From Ruegeria sediminis (GTDB lineage Bacteria > Pseudomonadota > Alphaproteobacteria > Rhodobacterales > Rhodobacteraceae), in the NCBI RefSeq assembly GCF_005938215.1, contig NZ_VCPD01000011.1, positions 1-64,000 on the forward strand: DNA of 64,000 nucleotides. The letters run 5' to 3'. Shown here piece after piece: positions 61,888 through 64,000 of the stretch (position 1 is the stretch's first letter; each line of letters begins with the position of its first letter). The notes below the pieces were generated by a model that worked only from the letters and a program-made list of their open reading frames with translations, was not told where the DNA came from and made no database searches. The position numbers and the translations under genes were made by a program.

Positions 61888-62247
61888 TCAGATCTTGAGG
61901 CCACCTTCACGCGCGGCGTCGGCCAGGGCCTTCACCTTGCCGTGGAACAGGAAGCCGCCACGATCGAAATAGGCCTCTTCGACGCCGGCCTTCTTGGCGC
62001 GCTCGGCGATCGCCGCGCCCACCTTGGTGGCCGCTTCGACGTTGTTCTTGCCGACGACGCCCAGATCCTTTTCGAGCGTCGAGGCCGAGGCCAGGGTCAC
62101 GCCGCGAACGTCGTCGATCAGCTGGACGCTGATGTTCTTGTTCGACCGGTGCACCGACAGGCGCGGACGGCCTGCGTTGACCTTGCGAAGTTTGTTCCGA
62201 ACGCGCAGGCGGCGCTTCAGAAACAGGGTGCGTTTGCTGCTTGCCAT
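61888..62247 (-). CDS. rplR: 50S ribosomal protein L18
   Basis: 119 residues. [54 protein letters not shown] and the end [20 protein letters not shown] are L18. It binds 5S rRNA. ATG 62247 is the family start; the open frame continues to 62343. It follows rplF by 11 bases. Confidence 0.97.
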   Translation of the reverse strand: MASSKRTLFLKRRLRVRNKLRKVNAGRPRLSVHRSNKNISVQLIDDVRGVTLASASTLEKDLGVVGKNNVEAATKVGAAIAERAKKAGVEEAYFDRGGFLFHGKVKALADAAREGGLKI

Positions 62248-62258
62248 ATCTAGCGTCC

Positions 62259-62792
62259 TTACTTCTTCTTGCCTTCCTTGCGGAAGATGAACTCGCCCTT
62301 GTAGCGGATGCCCTTGCCCTTGTAGGGCTCGGGACGGCGCCATTCGCGGATCTTGGCCGCGACTTCGCCGACGAGCTGTTGGTCGGTGCCTTCGACGACG
62401 ATCTCGGTCTGCTTCGGCGCGGTGATGGTGACACCTTCCGGAGCGACGTAATCGACGTCATGGCTGTAGCCCAGGTTCAGCTTCAGGGTGTTGCCCTGCA
62501 TCTGCGCCCGGTAGCCCACGCCCTGGATCTCGAGCTCTTTCTTGAAGCCCTCGGTCACGCCGGTCACAAGGTTGGCGACCATGGTGCGGCTCATGCCCCA
62601 CTGCTGGCGCGCGCGCTTGGACGATCCGCGCGGATCGATCTTGACCACGTTGTCCTCGACCGTGAGGGTCACGTCGTCGGTGGCGGTGAAGCTGCGGGTG
62701 CCCTTGGGGCCCTTCACTTCGATGGTCTGGCCGGACACAGTGGCGGAAACGCCGCTGGGCAGCTCGACCGGTTTCTTACCAATACGAGACAT
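62259..62792 (-). CDS. rplF: 50S ribosomal protein L6
   Basis: 177 residues, standard length. [40 protein letters not shown], the [20 protein letters not shown] stretch and the C-terminal [20 protein letters not shown] are L6. It follows rpsH by 12 bases and precedes rplR, the normal spc order. Confidence 0.98.
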   Translation of the reverse strand: MSRIGKKPVELPSGVSATVSGQTIEVKGPKGTRSFTATDDVTLTVEDNVVKIDPRGSSKRARQQWGMSRTMVANLVTGVTEGFKKELEIQGVGYRAQMQGNTLKLNLGYSHDVDYVAPEGVTITAPKQTEIVVEGTDQQLVGEVAAKIREWRRPEPYKGKGIRYKGEFIFRKEGKKK

Positions 62793-62804
62793 TTCCAGAC
62801 CTCC

Positions 62805-63197
62805 TTAGAAGACGGTGCAGAGCACTTCGCCGCCAACGTTGTTGGAGCGCGCGTTCTGGTCCGACATCACACCTTTCGGAGTGCTGACAATCGACACGCC
62901 CAGACCCTGACGGACCTGCGGAATGTCCTTGACGGCCATGTAGACGCGACGGCCGGGCTTGGAAACCCGCTTGAGCTCGCGAATGACAGGTTCGCCTTCG
63001 TAGTATTTCAGGCTGATCTCGATGGCCGGGTGACCGTTTTCGCCGGTCACTTTTTCATAGCCACGGATGTAGCCTTCGTCCGCCAGCACGTCCAGAACCC
63101 AGGCGCGCAGCTTCGACGCGGGGGTGATGACGGTGCTCTTGCCGCGCATTTGCGCGTTGCGGATGCGGGTGAGCATATCGCCGATAGGATCGTTCAT
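62805..63197 (-). CDS. rpsH: 30S ribosomal protein S8
   Basis: 130 residues. [40 protein letters not shown], and the C-terminal [20 protein letters not shown] are S8. It binds the central domain of 16S rRNA and, in E. coli, represses the spc operon. It follows rpsN by 12 bases. Confidence 0.98.
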   Translation of the reverse strand: MNDPIGDMLTRIRNAQMRGKSTVITPASKLRAWVLDVLADEGYIRGYEKVTGENGHPAIEISLKYYEGEPVIRELKRVSKPGRRVYMAVKDIPQVRQGLGVSIVSTPKGVMSDQNARSNNVGGEVLCTVF

Positions 63198-63209
63198 CTC
63201 AATCTCTCC

Positions 63210-63515
63210 TTACCAGCTCGATTTCACCATGCCGGGGATCTGGCCGGCAGATCCCAGGTCGCGCAGCATGATCCGGCTGACCTTGAGCTTACGGTAGTAA
63301 GCGTGCGGACGGCCGGTGAGCTGGCAGCGGTTGTGAAGGCGGGTCGCCGAGCTGTTGCGCGGCAGTTTCGCCAGTTTCAGACGCGCCTTGAAACGCTCTT
63401 CCATCGGGCGGCTTTCGTCATTCGCGATCTCTTTCAGCTCGGCGCGCTTCGCGGCGTATTTTGCCACCAGGCGCTCGCGCTTCTTCTCGCGCTCGATCAT
63501 TGCTTTTTTAGCCAT
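63210..63515 (-). CDS. rpsN: 30S ribosomal protein S14 (zinc-independent type)
   Basis: 101 residues. [40 protein letters not shown] and the ending [15 protein letters not shown] are S14. The single cysteine and the length of 101 identify the long C-minus form, which does not need zinc. It lies 18 bases after rplE. Confidence 0.98.
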   Translation of the reverse strand: MAKKAMIEREKKRERLVAKYAAKRAELKEIANDESRPMEERFKARLKLAKLPRNSSATRLHNRCQLTGRPHAYYRKLKVSRIMLRDLGSAGQIPGMVKSSW

Positions 63516-63533
63516 GTCTATTCCTCCCGGCGC

Positions 63534-64000
63534 TTACGCGTTGAACGGCATGTTGAATTGCTTCAACAGTGCCTTTCCTTCAGCGTCGGTTTTCGCTGTG
63601 GTGGCAATTACGATGTCCATGCCCCAGACCTCGTCGACCTTGTCGAAGTCGATCTCGGGGAACACGATGTGCTCTTTCAGGCCCATGGCGAAGTTGCCGC
63701 GGCCGTCGAACGAGGGTTTCACACCGCGGAAGTCACGCACGCGCGGCAGCGCGATGGTGATCAGACGGTCCAGGAATTCGTACATCCGGTCGCCGCGCAG
63801 GGTCACCTTGGCGCCCAGCGGCATTTCTTCGCGGACGCGGAAGCCTGCGATCGACTTCTTCGCCTTGGTCGAAACGGCCTTTTGACCAGCGATGGCGGTC
63901 AGATCCTCGACAGCCGACTTGGCTTTCTTGGAATCCTTCACCGCCTCGGAACCGCAGCCGATGTTCAGAACGATCTTCTCCAGCTTGGGGATCTGCATCT
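63534..64000 (-). CDS. rplE: 50S ribosomal protein L5 (partial, 5' end outside window)
   Basis: The visible C-terminal 155 or so residues contain [16 protein letters not shown]-type sequence ([14 protein letters not shown]), [39 protein letters not shown] and a [18 protein letters not shown] end, all L5. L5 is usually about 180-187 residues, so some 30 residues lie beyond the right edge; the ATG at 63998 is internal. It binds 5S rRNA and precedes rpsN in the spc operon. Confidence 0.97.
   Translation of the reverse strand, partial: MQIPKLEKIVLNIGCGSEAVKDSKKAKSAVEDLTAIAGQKAVSTKAKKSIAGFRVREEMPLGAKVTLRGDRMYEFLDRLITIALPRVRDFRGVKPSFDGRGNFAMGLKEHIVFPEIDFDKVDEVWGMDIVIATTAKTDAEGKALLKQFNMPFNA

Overview
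The window reads as chromosomal DNA of a GC-rich alphaproteobacterium, most likely a marine Rhodobacteraceae (Roseobacter group). The grounds are the gene content and order (aapJQMP, rpmH-rnpA-yidD...yidC-MOSC-engB-argB, hemF beside an SDR gene, an ATP12-type chaperone, DUF1127), the codon bias, and an alphaproteobacterial tRNA-Arg(ACG). Almost all of it is coding. I see no prophage, insertion sequence, CRISPR array or rRNA. The only long stretch without a credible gene is bases 1-453.

Layout. (1) 0.45-10.9 kb: a catabolic island. A LysR regulator diverges from an enolase-superfamily enzyme, and a MarR regulator diverges from an FAD amine/D-amino-acid oxidoreductase across a perfect palindrome. 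The oxidoreductase is followed by a TRAP transporter (DctP, DctQ, DctM), a BASS-like permease and the 5-oxoprolinase genes pxpB-pxpC-pxpA. Together they suggest uptake of a cyclic or D-amino acid and conversion to glutamate. (2) 11.0-18.4 kb: a membrane class III adenylyl cyclase, a SPOR-containing DD-carboxypeptidase, a HAD phosphatase, clpS, an RsmC-like methyltransferase, an SDR lacking its catalytic lysine, hemF and a small secreted protein. (3) 18.7-21.7 kb: molybdate transport modABC with a short ModE and a Mo-box-like dyad. (4) 21.9-29.5 kb: a zinc alcohol dehydrogenase, a P-type cation ATPase, tRNA-Arg, an orphan histidine kinase, a mercuric-reductase-like flavoprotein and a TVP38/TMEM64 membrane protein.

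(5) 29.7-39.2 kb: the rpmH-rnpA-yidD...yidC-MOSC-engB-argB cluster, with aidB, ttcA and a degenerate-GGDEF/EAL protein between yidD and yidC. (6) 39.2-41.2 kb: a sterol-desaturase-family hydroxylase, a 4Fe-4S protein and sixA, overlapping or nearly so. (7) 41.2-45.8 kb: the general L-amino-acid ABC transporter aapJQMP. (8) 46-52.2 kb: atp12, a HAD phosphatase, rluC and crcB in one overlapping run, then rarA and a DegP-type protease, and a host-attachment-family protein.

(9) 52.2-64 kb: the distal S10/spc/alpha ribosomal supercluster on the minus strand (rplE...rpmD, then rplO-secY-adk-rpsM-rpsK-rpoA-rplQ). It is interrupted between rpmD and rplO by about 3.3 kb carrying an opposite-strand class III cyclase, an opposite-strand DEAD-box helicase and a DUF1127 gene. 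A terminator follows rpmD and a good sigma70-type promoter precedes rplO, so a normally single operon appears to have become two transcription units. GC-rich palindromic repeats sit in several ribosomal spacers. Calls rest on reading motifs by eye; no database search was run.
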